Of a stretch of 9,261 nt of DNA, positions 1-5,628 are shown piece after piece. A model generated the notes under the pieces. It was given only the letters and a program-made list of their open reading frames with translations, was not told where the DNA came from and made no database searches. Each line of letters starts with the position of its first letter. Position 1 is the stretch's first letter. The stretch is from Acidobacteriota bacterium (GTDB lineage: Bacteria > Acidobacteriota > Terriglobia > 20CM-2-55-15): contig QHXD01000130.1 of NCBI GenBank assembly GCA_003223895.1, forward strand, positions 1-9,261, read 5' to 3'. A program made the translations under genes and the position numbers.

Positions 1-352
1 CTGCACTCTCCTCATCGAACGGCGTCGACAGAAACTCGATCCCGATACGCTTCGCTTCCTTGTGAAGAGCTCGAAACGCGTCGTAAGGCAGCTCCAGCTT
101 CTTGAACAGTTCCTGGAGGTTCGGCTGATCCTTGGTATGACCCAACGTCGCCGGCCGTGTGGATGCCAGACGATTGGCTTTGAACGTCTGGAATTTCACG
201 GCATCCGCTCCCGTCCACTTTGCTGCGCGGACGAGCGCCAGCGCCCTTTCCTTGTTACCTCCGTGATTGAGGCCTGCCTCAGCGATCACGTAAATTCGAC
301 TCGGATCGCTGTTTAACAGGCTGTAAAGGTTTTCTCTCGGCTGGTCAGCCAT
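1..352 (-). CDS. NeuB/PseI-family nonulosonic acid synthase, N-terminal part (cut by window edge)
   Basis: Members of this family condense phosphoenolpyruvate with a six-carbon amino sugar to give a nine-carbon sialic-acid-like sugar (sialic, pseudaminic or legionaminic acid) in the cytoplasm. The visible 117 residues carry the family signatures in order: IAEAGLNHGG at residues 23-32, the AKWTGADAVKFQTF segment around 44-57 (with Lys53 and Gln55), and IEFLSTPFDEES near 105-116. The C-terminal two thirds, including the antifreeze-like domain, lie outside the window. The ATG at 352 is supported by a GGAGG Shine-Dalgarno seven bases upstream. The gene overlaps the end of the PseG-type gene by 40 nt, so the two are probably translationally coupled and act in the same pathway: PseG releases the sugar that this enzyme condenses. 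The N-terminal part alone does not decide between PseI, NeuB and LegI; the PseG neighbour favours pseudaminic-type synthesis. Confidence 0.9.
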   Translation of the reverse strand, partial: MADQPRENLYSLLNSDPSRIYVIAEAGLNHGGNKERALALVRAAKWTGADAVKFQTFKANRLASTRPATLGHTKDQPNLQELFKKLELPYDAFRALHKEAKRIGIEFLSTPFDEESA

Positions 353-1287
353 AATTCCCTCCTGACAATTTCGACAACTCGTGACAATCCTTTGCCATCG
401 ACAAGCTTTTGTCCGACTTCGGTGAGTCGTTGAATCAATGGCTTGTTTTCAAGCATCTCTCTGCAGTGGCCCTTCAGCGCACTCGGTGACAAACGTTCCA
501 ACAGGCCCGCACAGAGGACGGCGCCTTGTTCGTGGAAAGCGTCGGCCGTGCGGAGCTGAAGGCGGTCAAAAGCGACCGCAATAGTCGGCACTCGCGACGC
601 CAGCAGGTCATAGAGCGTGGTTCCCGCCCCGGCAATCGCAAATCGGCATGTGGCCATTGTTCGGACGAATTCCTCATCACTCATCGGCGCCGATCCAACG
701 AAGCCGCGTGTGGTTACAGGCCTTAGTCCGAGCTCCAGGACATCTTCTGAAATCTTTTGCGCAAAGTTGGCGGTTGATCCGCCGCCGAATGTGATGAAGA
801 CCGTATCTTTACTCTTTAGCCGCGCGACCGGTTCTCGCGTGATCATGTATTGCGGTCCGGCGAAGAGCGCTCGCTTCTTATCCTCGGGATAAGGGAAGAG
901 CCTCGTGATACTGCCATCGATCGCGACATTGGAACGGCACTGTGCGAGGCCGAGGTCGTGAATACTGAGATGGCGTGACCCTTGCCGATGGATGTCGGCG
1001 GTGATCCCATGCGACTCGCGAAGATCGGTGATGACGAGAGGGGGCAGGGAATCGATTTGGGCCTGCGAATCTCGAATTTCGAATTTGGGGTTGGTTGCGG
1101 ACGAGACCAGGAACTCGCGGCATGACTCCGACAAGGGATAGAACACGATCGATGCGGCGTCGGTCAAAGCGTTCGCGAGTCTCAGGCATCGCACGGCGTG
1201 GCCGTAGCCGAGACTCGGACCGGCATCAACGATAATGCCGATTCGAAATTCCAAATTCGAAGTTCGGGACTTAGTTGATGTGCGCAC
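313..1287 (-). CDS. pseG: PseG/SpsG-type UDP-sugar hydrolase
   Basis: PseG-family enzymes hydrolyse UDP from UDP-2,4-diacetamido-2,4,6-trideoxy-L-altrose, feeding the pseudaminic acid synthase; they have a GT-B-like fold. Visible signatures are the N-terminal GYGHAVRC (residues 27-34, whose His30 matches the essential family histidine), GPQYMITREPV around 144-154, FGGGS near 167-171 and AGAGTTLYDLLASRVPTIAV around 219-238. I chose the GTG at 1287 (324 aa) because GAGGGG lies four bases upstream. It overlaps the preceding stop by 17 nt. A TTG at 1254 starts closer to the conserved core but has no Shine-Dalgarno, and GTG/ATG codons at 1353/1350 would add an atypical extension. Two odd stretches, residues 8-16 and 66-76, are encoded by A/T-rich TTCGAATTT-type repeats and look like in-frame additions. 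The substrate could instead be a legionaminic-type UDP-sugar. The family call is fairly firm. Confidence 0.83.
   Translation of the reverse strand: MRTSTKSRTSNLEFRIGIIVDAGPSLGYGHAVRCLRLANALTDAASIVFYPLSESCREFLVSSATNPKFEIRDSQAQIDSLPPLVITDLRESHGITADIHRQGSRHLSIHDLGLAQCRSNVAIDGSITRLFPYPEDKKRALFAGPQYMITREPVARLKSKDTVFITFGGGSTANFAQKISEDVLELGLRPVTTRGFVGSAPMSDEEFVRTMATCRFAIAGAGTTLYDLLASRVPTIAVAFDRLQLRTADAFHEQGAVLCAGLLERLSPSALKGHCREMLENKPLIQRLTEVGQKLVDGKGLSRVVEIVRRELWLTSREKTFTAC
1060..1090. repeat. A/T-rich TTCGAATTT-type repeat inside pseG (copy A)
   Basis: The segment contains tandem variants of CGAATTTCGAATTTGG in a GC-richer gene. On the coding (minus) strand it adds the peptide NPKFEIRDSQA in frame. 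It resembles copy B about 170 bp away. Low-complexity repeats encoding FEIRNSKFE-like peptides are, from memory, scattered through genomes of several environmental phyla; the link to those is inference. Confidence 0.55.
1239..1268. repeat. A/T-rich TTCGAATTT-type repeat at the 5' end of pseG (copy B)
   Basis: The minus strand reads CGAACTTCGAATTTGG followed by AATTTCGAATCG, related to copy A but best matched in the opposite orientation. It fills the junction between the stop of the upstream 197-aa gene (1271) and the conserved start of the PseG fold. The pseG N-terminus is therefore partly repeat-encoded (SRTSNLEFRI), which also makes the true start codon hard to place. Confidence 0.55.
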
Positions 1288-1864
1288 GGGTCCCCTCGAC
1301 CAGCTTCTGCCAGGATTCCAGAACCGGGGTGATCTCGTATTCGAGAACATCACAGATCGAGACCCACATCCGGTTCTCCTGGGCGGCGATCAACTGGATC
1401 AAAGCCCGTTCAAGAATGGTAGAAAATTCCGTGCGGGAAATTTCTACATCGGCCGCTTCGGACCATCCAAGGTCTTCGGAAAAAACCGCGTAGAAGATTC
1501 GAATGTAGTCAAGAAGTTGAGCAAGCCGGTTATAAGCTTCTTCTTCCTGACGGTTTTCCAGAAGGCGAACGATTTCGCCGGTTAAAACCACCGCGGCGTT
1601 CACTTCGCGATCCAGTTCCTCCATCGATTCGCTGACAACGGTGTCAAAATCTCCACACTCCACCGCAATCGACCCGGCCGTTTCCAGGTCTTGATCGCAA
1701 GTCAAAGCATCACGATAGTTAAGGGTTTCCGCGCCGCCCAGATAGACGTGCGTAATGCACTGGCCGGCTTTGACGTAACCTGTTTCGAGCCAAGTCAGCA
1801 GCTCGCCCCAGGTGGCTACATCGGCAGGAACTTCGATTGAGTGTTTATTGAGTGTCACATCCAT
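1271..1864 (-). CDS. Uncharacterised 197-aa protein of the glycosylation operon
   Basis: I do not recognise this protein. Its N-terminal ~75 residues alternate short hydrophobic strands (MDVTLN, HSIEVP, CITHVYLGG, SIAVECGDF) with one helix (TWGELLTWLETGY), a pattern that would fit a small beta-grasp/ubiquitin-like fold. Residues ~80-195 look entirely helical and acidic (for example residues 81-130 and 145-192), like a helical bundle or coiled coil. There is no signal peptide, membrane segment or obvious catalytic motif. The length is 197 aa. The ATG at 1864 overlaps the upstream glycosyltransferase stop within ATGGATGTGA, and an AAGGA lies about 11 bases upstream, so translation is probably coupled. 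Its position between glycosyltransferases and nonulosonate enzymes suggests a role in flagellin modification or an adaptor/chaperone role; that is inference only. Confidence 0.85.
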   Translation of the reverse strand: MDVTLNKHSIEVPADVATWGELLTWLETGYVKAGQCITHVYLGGAETLNYRDALTCDQDLETAGSIAVECGDFDTVVSESMEELDREVNAAVVLTGEIVRLLENRQEEEAYNRLAQLLDYIRIFYAVFSEDLGWSEAADVEISRTEFSTILERALIQLIAAQENRMWVSICDVLEYEITPVLESWQKLVEGTRAHIN

Positions 1865-3096
1865 GTGTTTAACTTTCCTTTGAATTCTTCGACCTCGTTT
1901 CTCATAAACGGGGTCCGGTCCAAGGCCGTCAGCACACGGCTAGCTGCACGTACATTGCCGTTCCTGAGGAAGTCGTTTCCTCTTTGAAGCAGCCCCAGCG
2001 GCCCGGACCACCTTGGGTGGACAACCGTCACCGGCATACCTTCGAGGATCGCCGTCCATTCGGAAGCAATGGAGGCCCAGGTGTACTTCTGAAAAGCCCG
2101 TTCGGTTGCGGCCCGGGAAAAGCCTTCCAGGAACTGTGGCCGTCGCAGAAGCTCGCAAACGGTTCGTACAAACTCGTTTTGATAGCCTGCGGATTGCGGA
2201 TTCCCCTTCAGGAGAATGCCCGTCTGGCCGTGCTCCACGGTCTCGTTGAGCCCGGCCTTTGCGCTGGTCACGACGACGCAGCCTGCAGCTTGCGCTTCAA
2301 TGGCAGCCATACAGGACGTTTCGTCGAATGTGTTGGGATAAAGGAAGAGCCCGGTATTTGCCAAATTATTGAGCAACACCGGCTGAGCGACACTGCCGTG
2401 CAAGGTCACGCCGGGCTGAGCTGCAGCGTCATAGAGTGAGCCGAACTGCCGGCGGTCGTCGGCGTCAGTCATGCCATAGACTTTCATGCTGCTAAAGACG
2501 TCGAGCGAAATATCAGGGACGCTGCGGCGGATCTGCGGAAAAATCTTTAAAAGGACGTCGAGACCACGGAACGGCGTGCTGGAATACGCAGCACGGTTCC
2601 ATTGTTTCCTGGCGCCCGATGGAATCAGCTCCGGGGAAAAGCCGTTGCGGGTCGCGATGACCTTCTCTTCCGCCAATTTGAATGTTTCGATGAACGTCTG
2701 CCGGTGCCAGTTACTGACGCAGAAAACCAGGTCGATGTTGTCCTGAAGAGAATCGTGTTCGAAGTTCTTCAGAGCCGGCTGATCGAACGCATCTCCGGTC
2801 CAGAAGATCGTCCGGGGGGCCACTCGGCCAAGAAGAAACGGATCGAACGACCGGAACGAGATCACTGCCTCCCAGGCCATCGTCAGATAGTCTTTGAAGA
2901 AGTCGTGGTAGTTCCGATAGAAGACGCCATCGTAAACGCCGGGATTCGGACAATTTACATAGGCCGTTACAATGTGCCCGCAAGTCACCAGTGCGCGGGC
3001 CATGTGGACGATACTCGTCTCGCTGCCGCCCAGGGGTTTGTTGAACGGCGAACTGCCGTCGAAAGCTATACCGTGATTGTAGATGGCGATATTCAT
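1855..3096 (-). CDS. GT4-type glycosyltransferase with C-terminal helical extension
   Basis: This is a cytoplasmic retaining glycosyltransferase of the GT-B fold (Glycos_transf_1 type), 413 aa. Visible features are the N-terminal Rossmann-like start MNIAIYNHGI, the acceptor-side loop LGGSETS at 22-27, VSNWHR around 127-132, TRNGF at 149-153, and the C-terminal donor-binding motif NTFDETSCMAAIEAQAAG, in which Glu259 and Glu267 form the E-x7-E pair. GLNETVEHGQTGILL follows at 282-296. The last ~60 residues (NDFLRNGNVRAASRVLTAL and onward) read like a degenerate TPR helix pair. The start ATG overlaps the stop of the GT2-TPR gene as ATGA, and its own stop overlaps the 197-aa gene. The neighbouring flagellin gene and nonulosonate genes point to flagellin or related surface glycosylation. 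Donor and acceptor cannot be read from sequence. Confidence 0.9.
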   Translation of the reverse strand: MNIAIYNHGIAFDGSSPFNKPLGGSETSIVHMARALVTCGHIVTAYVNCPNPGVYDGVFYRNYHDFFKDYLTMAWEAVISFRSFDPFLLGRVAPRTIFWTGDAFDQPALKNFEHDSLQDNIDLVFCVSNWHRQTFIETFKLAEEKVIATRNGFSPELIPSGARKQWNRAAYSSTPFRGLDVLLKIFPQIRRSVPDISLDVFSSMKVYGMTDADDRRQFGSLYDAAAQPGVTLHGSVAQPVLLNNLANTGLFLYPNTFDETSCMAAIEAQAAGCVVVTSAKAGLNETVEHGQTGILLKGNPQSAGYQNEFVRTVCELLRRPQFLEGFSRAATERAFQKYTWASIASEWTAILEGMPVTVVHPRWSGPLGLLQRGNDFLRNGNVRAASRVLTALDRTPFMRNEVEEFKGKLNTWM

Positions 3097-4532
3097 TTGG
3101 TTAACGTTACCGATTGCATGTATCGCTGGGCACGGGCGTGATCACCCTTGCGTTCGTAGATCCGCGCCAGATTAACGCGGGCATCTTTTAGCGAACGGTC
3201 CTGCCGGAGCGCGGCCTCGAGAAGCCTCTGCGCTTCGTCGAGATTTTCTTTTTGAAAATGCGCCACACCGAGCAGGCAGAGAGCGACTGCATCCGTATTC
3301 GAAGAAGCGGCCAAAACTTTGAGCGCTTCATCCGGGTTGTTGGCCTGAATGTAGGTCGTCGCGAGCACGAGCCGGGCATCGCGCAGTTCAGGATGGCGTT
3401 CCACGACGGGTTTCAGCAAGTCAATCGCTTCCGGATACCGCTTGTCAGCCGCACGCAGCATGGCAAGCTCGACTGCTGCCTGCCGAAATGTGGGATCGAT
3501 TTGCAGCGCTCGCTGGTAGAGGTTTTCCGCGGCTCGAGCATCGCCCATTCTTCGCAGAACCAGTCCATGATTGAACGCTGCTATCGGACTCTCGGGATTG
3601 ATTTTCAGACAAACGGAATACTCGTTGCCGGCCGACAACAATTCGTCTTGCGCAAGATATACATTGCCGAGTTCGAGGTGCACCTCGAACGTATCCAATC
3701 CAAGCTTCAACGCTCGCTTTAGAAGTTTCGAGGCACTGTCGTAATTGCGCAGACGTTTTTCCGATATGGCCCCGTATACAAGCGCGACCGGCGTCTTCGT
3801 CATCTCGAATGTCCGCTCGAAACATGTGCAAGCCTCGGCGTGGCGTCCGAGTTCCTGATACTGAATGCCGAGATCGAAGTACGCCTTTGAATTGGCGGGG
3901 TCTTCCTGGATCTTCTTCAGACCGAGCGCAAGGTAGAAGTGCTGCTTCGACGCGACGTATTCCTGCTCTCGCACTTTTCCGTAGTGATGCATGACTACGG
4001 GAATCGATGCGAACTTCAAATCGCTGGAAAGCCGGGAAGGGTCGATGATTTCGTGAACGGCGCCATGGAACCGAAGATTGGGGGAATTGCGAAAGAGACG
4101 GATCAGAGGATTGTCCACGTAGCCCGCGTATGACTTCCCCTCCTCGTAATCTCCCGCGTTCCGGGTCCAGCCTGGAGCCTGGTTGCCGAAGACGTAATTG
4201 CGCTGTATTAGATGATAGCCGTCTGCGCCTGTCTGTTCGGTAACCCGGGCGATCTGGGCGAGGTCGCCAGGGGCGATGCGCTCATCGGCGTCAAGGACAA
4301 GGATCCAGGGCTGCGTTGCGGCCTCCAGGGAGGCATTTCGGGCTTCGGCAAAGGAGTCGTTCCATTCGAATTTGAGGGGGCTGACACCAAGAGCCTGAAT
4401 TCTGTCTAGCGTGGCGTCCGTCGACCCCGTGTCCACAATTATGACTTCACTAACAATGGATCTGACACTGTGCACGGCAGCTTCGACCCAATCTTGTTCA
4501 TTCTTAACGATCATGCACAGCGAAATACCCAT
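3093..4532 (-). CDS. GT2 glycosyltransferase fused to TPR repeats, probable flagellin glycosyltransferase
   Basis: The N-terminal ~200 residues form a GT-A-fold family 2 glycosyltransferase: SLCMIVKNE at 4-12, VDTGSTDAT at 33-41, FAEARNAS at 61-68, the metal-binding LDADE at 80-84 (DxD as Asp81-Ala-Asp83) and FHGAVHEI at 155-162. Residues ~213-475 are a run of about seven TPR-like helix pairs (for example AYFDLGIQYQELGRHAEA, FNHGLVLRRMGDARAAE), a protein-binding module. The GT2-plus-TPR layout, transcribed divergently from flagellin, recalls flagellin glycosyltransferases in clostridia, where such genes sit beside fliC; assignment to flagellin is inference. It is the first gene of the leftward operon. 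The ATG at 4532 has no clear Shine-Dalgarno, so initiation may be weak or nearly leaderless. Other protein or lipid acceptors remain possible. Confidence 0.88.
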   Translation of the reverse strand: MGISLCMIVKNEQDWVEAAVHSVRSIVSEVIIVDTGSTDATLDRIQALGVSPLKFEWNDSFAEARNASLEAATQPWILVLDADERIAPGDLAQIARVTEQTGADGYHLIQRNYVFGNQAPGWTRNAGDYEEGKSYAGYVDNPLIRLFRNSPNLRFHGAVHEIIDPSRLSSDLKFASIPVVMHHYGKVREQEYVASKQHFYLALGLKKIQEDPANSKAYFDLGIQYQELGRHAEACTCFERTFEMTKTPVALVYGAISEKRLRNYDSASKLLKRALKLGLDTFEVHLELGNVYLAQDELLSAGNEYSVCLKINPESPIAAFNHGLVLRRMGDARAAENLYQRALQIDPTFRQAAVELAMLRAADKRYPEAIDLLKPVVERHPELRDARLVLATTYIQANNPDEALKVLAASSNTDAVALCLLGVAHFQKENLDEAQRLLEAALRQDRSLKDARVNLARIYERKGDHARAQRYMQSVTLTK

Positions 4533-4548
4533 AAATCGCTGTAGTTAA

Positions 4549-4565
4549 CGCAACTGGCAGACCAA
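4549..4565 (-). promoter_or_regulatory. Weak candidate sigma-54 promoter for the glycosylation operon
   Basis: The minus strand reads TTGGTCTGCCAGTTGCG, which gives GG-N10-GC spacing with the TTGC half intact, as at -24/-12 promoters. The -24 half matches poorly after TGG. The implied transcript would start only a few bases before the ATG at 4532, which would agree with the missing Shine-Dalgarno. No RpoN activator site is visible. The match could be chance. Confidence 0.22.
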
Positions 4566-4613
4566 AAGGCGCGGGGGTGGCGGGGGTATCCTGATTTTGC
4601 CCCACTTTTCCCC

Positions 4614-4640
4614 TAAAGTTCGGACCCGGGGGGCTCGATA
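4614..4640 (+). promoter_or_regulatory. Sigma-28 (FliA/SigD) flagellin promoter
   Basis: TAAAGTTC at 4614-4621 matches the sigma-28 -35 consensus TAAAGTTT in seven of eight positions. CTCGATA at 4634-4640 matches the CCGATA core of the -10 element. The spacing from TAAA to CGATA is 18 nt, one more than the Escherichia coli consensus and within the Bacillus range. It lies ~105 bp upstream of the flagellin ATG and predicts a transcript start near 4647. Late flagellar genes are normally under this sigma factor. Confidence 0.75.
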
Positions 4641-4646
4641 CCATCC

Positions 4647-4745
4647 TTGAGCGGTGCATTTAGGCCGCTCGAACCAGGACGGAAATTAAACAAAGCGCTG
4701 GCCAGGATGGCCGGCAAAAAAATAAATCACGGAGGAGAAATCCAA
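4647..4745 (+). promoter_or_regulatory. Flagellin mRNA leader with two hairpins and CsrA-type GGA sites
   Basis: The leader starts with a hairpin, GAGCGG (4649-4654) pairing with CCGCTC (4665-4670), right at the predicted 5' end. A second, tighter hairpin pairs GCTGGCCA (4697-4704) with TGGCCGGC (4708-4715) around a three-base GGA loop. The Shine-Dalgarno GGAGGAG (4731-4737) sits eight bases before the ATG. Five GGA triplets occur in 99 nt (4677, 4681, 4705, 4731, 4734). CsrA binds GGA in hairpin loops and at Shine-Dalgarno sequences, and CCAGGATGG resembles its consensus core. With csrA and fliW in the same window, CsrA repression of flagellin translation is the natural reading, though not shown. 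Confidence 0.62.
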
Positions 4746-5573
4746 ATGAGTTTTTCAGTTAACACCAACATTGCATCTTTGAACGGCCAGGTCCAGTTGA
4801 ACAAGACCCAAATGAGTCTTCAGGGCACCCTGGCACGTCTGACTTCAGGTCTTCGCATCAACAGTTCAGCGGATGACGCCGCTGGCCTTGCTGTTGCGAA
4901 CCGCTTTCGGATGGACAACGCCGGTCTTCAAACCGGAATCCGCAGCGCGAACGATGCCACCAGCCGCCTTCAGATTGAAGACGGCGCGATGGACAACATC
5001 TCCAACCTGCTGGATCGAGCTTTGACGCTGGCAACCCAGGCGGCTTCCGACACGTTCCTTGGAAACCGCACCACGCTGGATAACGAGTTCCAGTCGGTCC
5101 TTTCGGAAATCACCCGATCGGCCACATCGGTAGCTCTGCAAACGAGCGGCACCAGCTTGGGCGCGCGTTCGGTCTTCGTGGGCAACACGCAGATCTCAAC
5201 GGCGGCGAGCGTTACCTACGTTTCGTTCAATGTCAGCACGGCCGTGGATGCCCAAGGTCTTGGCATCAGCACTCAGAACATCACACAGCAGTCCAGCGCT
5301 GCTACTGCGATCACGGCACTTCAGACCGCGGTCGGAACCCTGGGCACTGCGCAGGGCACAATCGGAGCCGCGATGAACCGGCTGCAGTTTATAAGCTCCC
5401 TGTCACAGACGATGTCGGTAGCCGTTGCGGCTTCCGAATCGCGTATTCGTGACGCCAACATTGCCGAGGAAGCAGCGAACTTGACGAAGTTCAACATCCT
5501 GAACCAGAGCGGTCTTGCTGCACTGGCGCAGGCTAACCAGGGCTCATCTTCAGTTCTCTCGTTGCTCCGGTAG
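4746..5573 (+). CDS. fliC: Flagellin, short form
   Basis: This is the structural subunit of the flagellar filament, exported through the flagellar type III apparatus. The 275-aa protein has the conserved N-terminal D0/D1 (SFSVNTNIASLNGQ at 2-15, LARLTSGLRINSSADDAAGL around 29-48) and the C-terminal D1/D0 (SRIRDANIAEEAANLTKFNIL, ending LAALAQANQGSSSVLSLLR). The centre (roughly 125-185) is brief and Ser/Thr-rich with no sizeable D2/D3 domain, so it is close to the minimal flagellin size. Those Ser/Thr residues are candidate O-glycosylation sites given the glycosylation operon next door. I start at the ATG at 4746 because GGAGGAG precedes it and the conserved SFSVNTN follows; an in-frame TTG at 4647 would lie at the transcript start. 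A strong terminator follows the stop. Regulation is likely through sigma-28 and CsrA-FliW. Confidence 0.97.
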   Translation: MSFSVNTNIASLNGQVQLNKTQMSLQGTLARLTSGLRINSSADDAAGLAVANRFRMDNAGLQTGIRSANDATSRLQIEDGAMDNISNLLDRALTLATQAASDTFLGNRTTLDNEFQSVLSEITRSATSVALQTSGTSLGARSVFVGNTQISTAASVTYVSFNVSTAVDAQGLGISTQNITQQSSAATAITALQTAVGTLGTAQGTIGAAMNRLQFISSLSQTMSVAVAASESRIRDANIAEEAANLTKFNILNQSGLAALAQANQGSSSVLSLLR

Positions 5574-5581
5574 CTGCTCAA

Positions 5582-5617
5582 GGGGCGGTCCTGGACCGCC
5601 CCACTTTTTCTCTCTTT
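5582..5617 (+). terminator. Intrinsic terminator between fliC and fliD
   Basis: GGGGCGGTCC (5582-5591) and GGACCGCCCC (5593-5602) form a perfect 10-bp GC-rich stem, followed by ACTTTTTCTCTCTTT. It ends only about a dozen bases before the fliD ATG. Most flagellin transcripts should stop here, with partial readthrough feeding fliD, fliS and the FliT-like gene. Confidence 0.9.
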
Positions 5618-5628
5618 AGGAAATAAAA

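Noticed and set aside
1060..1268. Insertion sequence boundaries around the repeats in pseG
   Set aside because: There is no transposase, no target-site duplication that I can see, and the coding sequence between the repeats continues the PseG fold.
1288..1353. Upstream GTG/ATG starts of pseG at 1353/1350
   Set aside because: They would add 22 residues unlike the family and overlap the 197-aa gene by more than 75 nt; the GTG at 1287 has GAGGGG nearby. The start remains somewhat uncertain.
2602..3141. Open frame of 179 codons on the plus strand
   Set aside because: It is antisense to the well-supported GT4 glycosyltransferase, has no recognisable protein features and no convincing Shine-Dalgarno; it is a shadow frame.
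4647..4745. N-terminal extension of flagellin starting at TTG 4647
   Set aside because: It would start at the predicted transcript 5' end without a Shine-Dalgarno; flagellins begin at the conserved SFSVNTN segment, right after the ATG at 4746 with GGAGGAG upstream.
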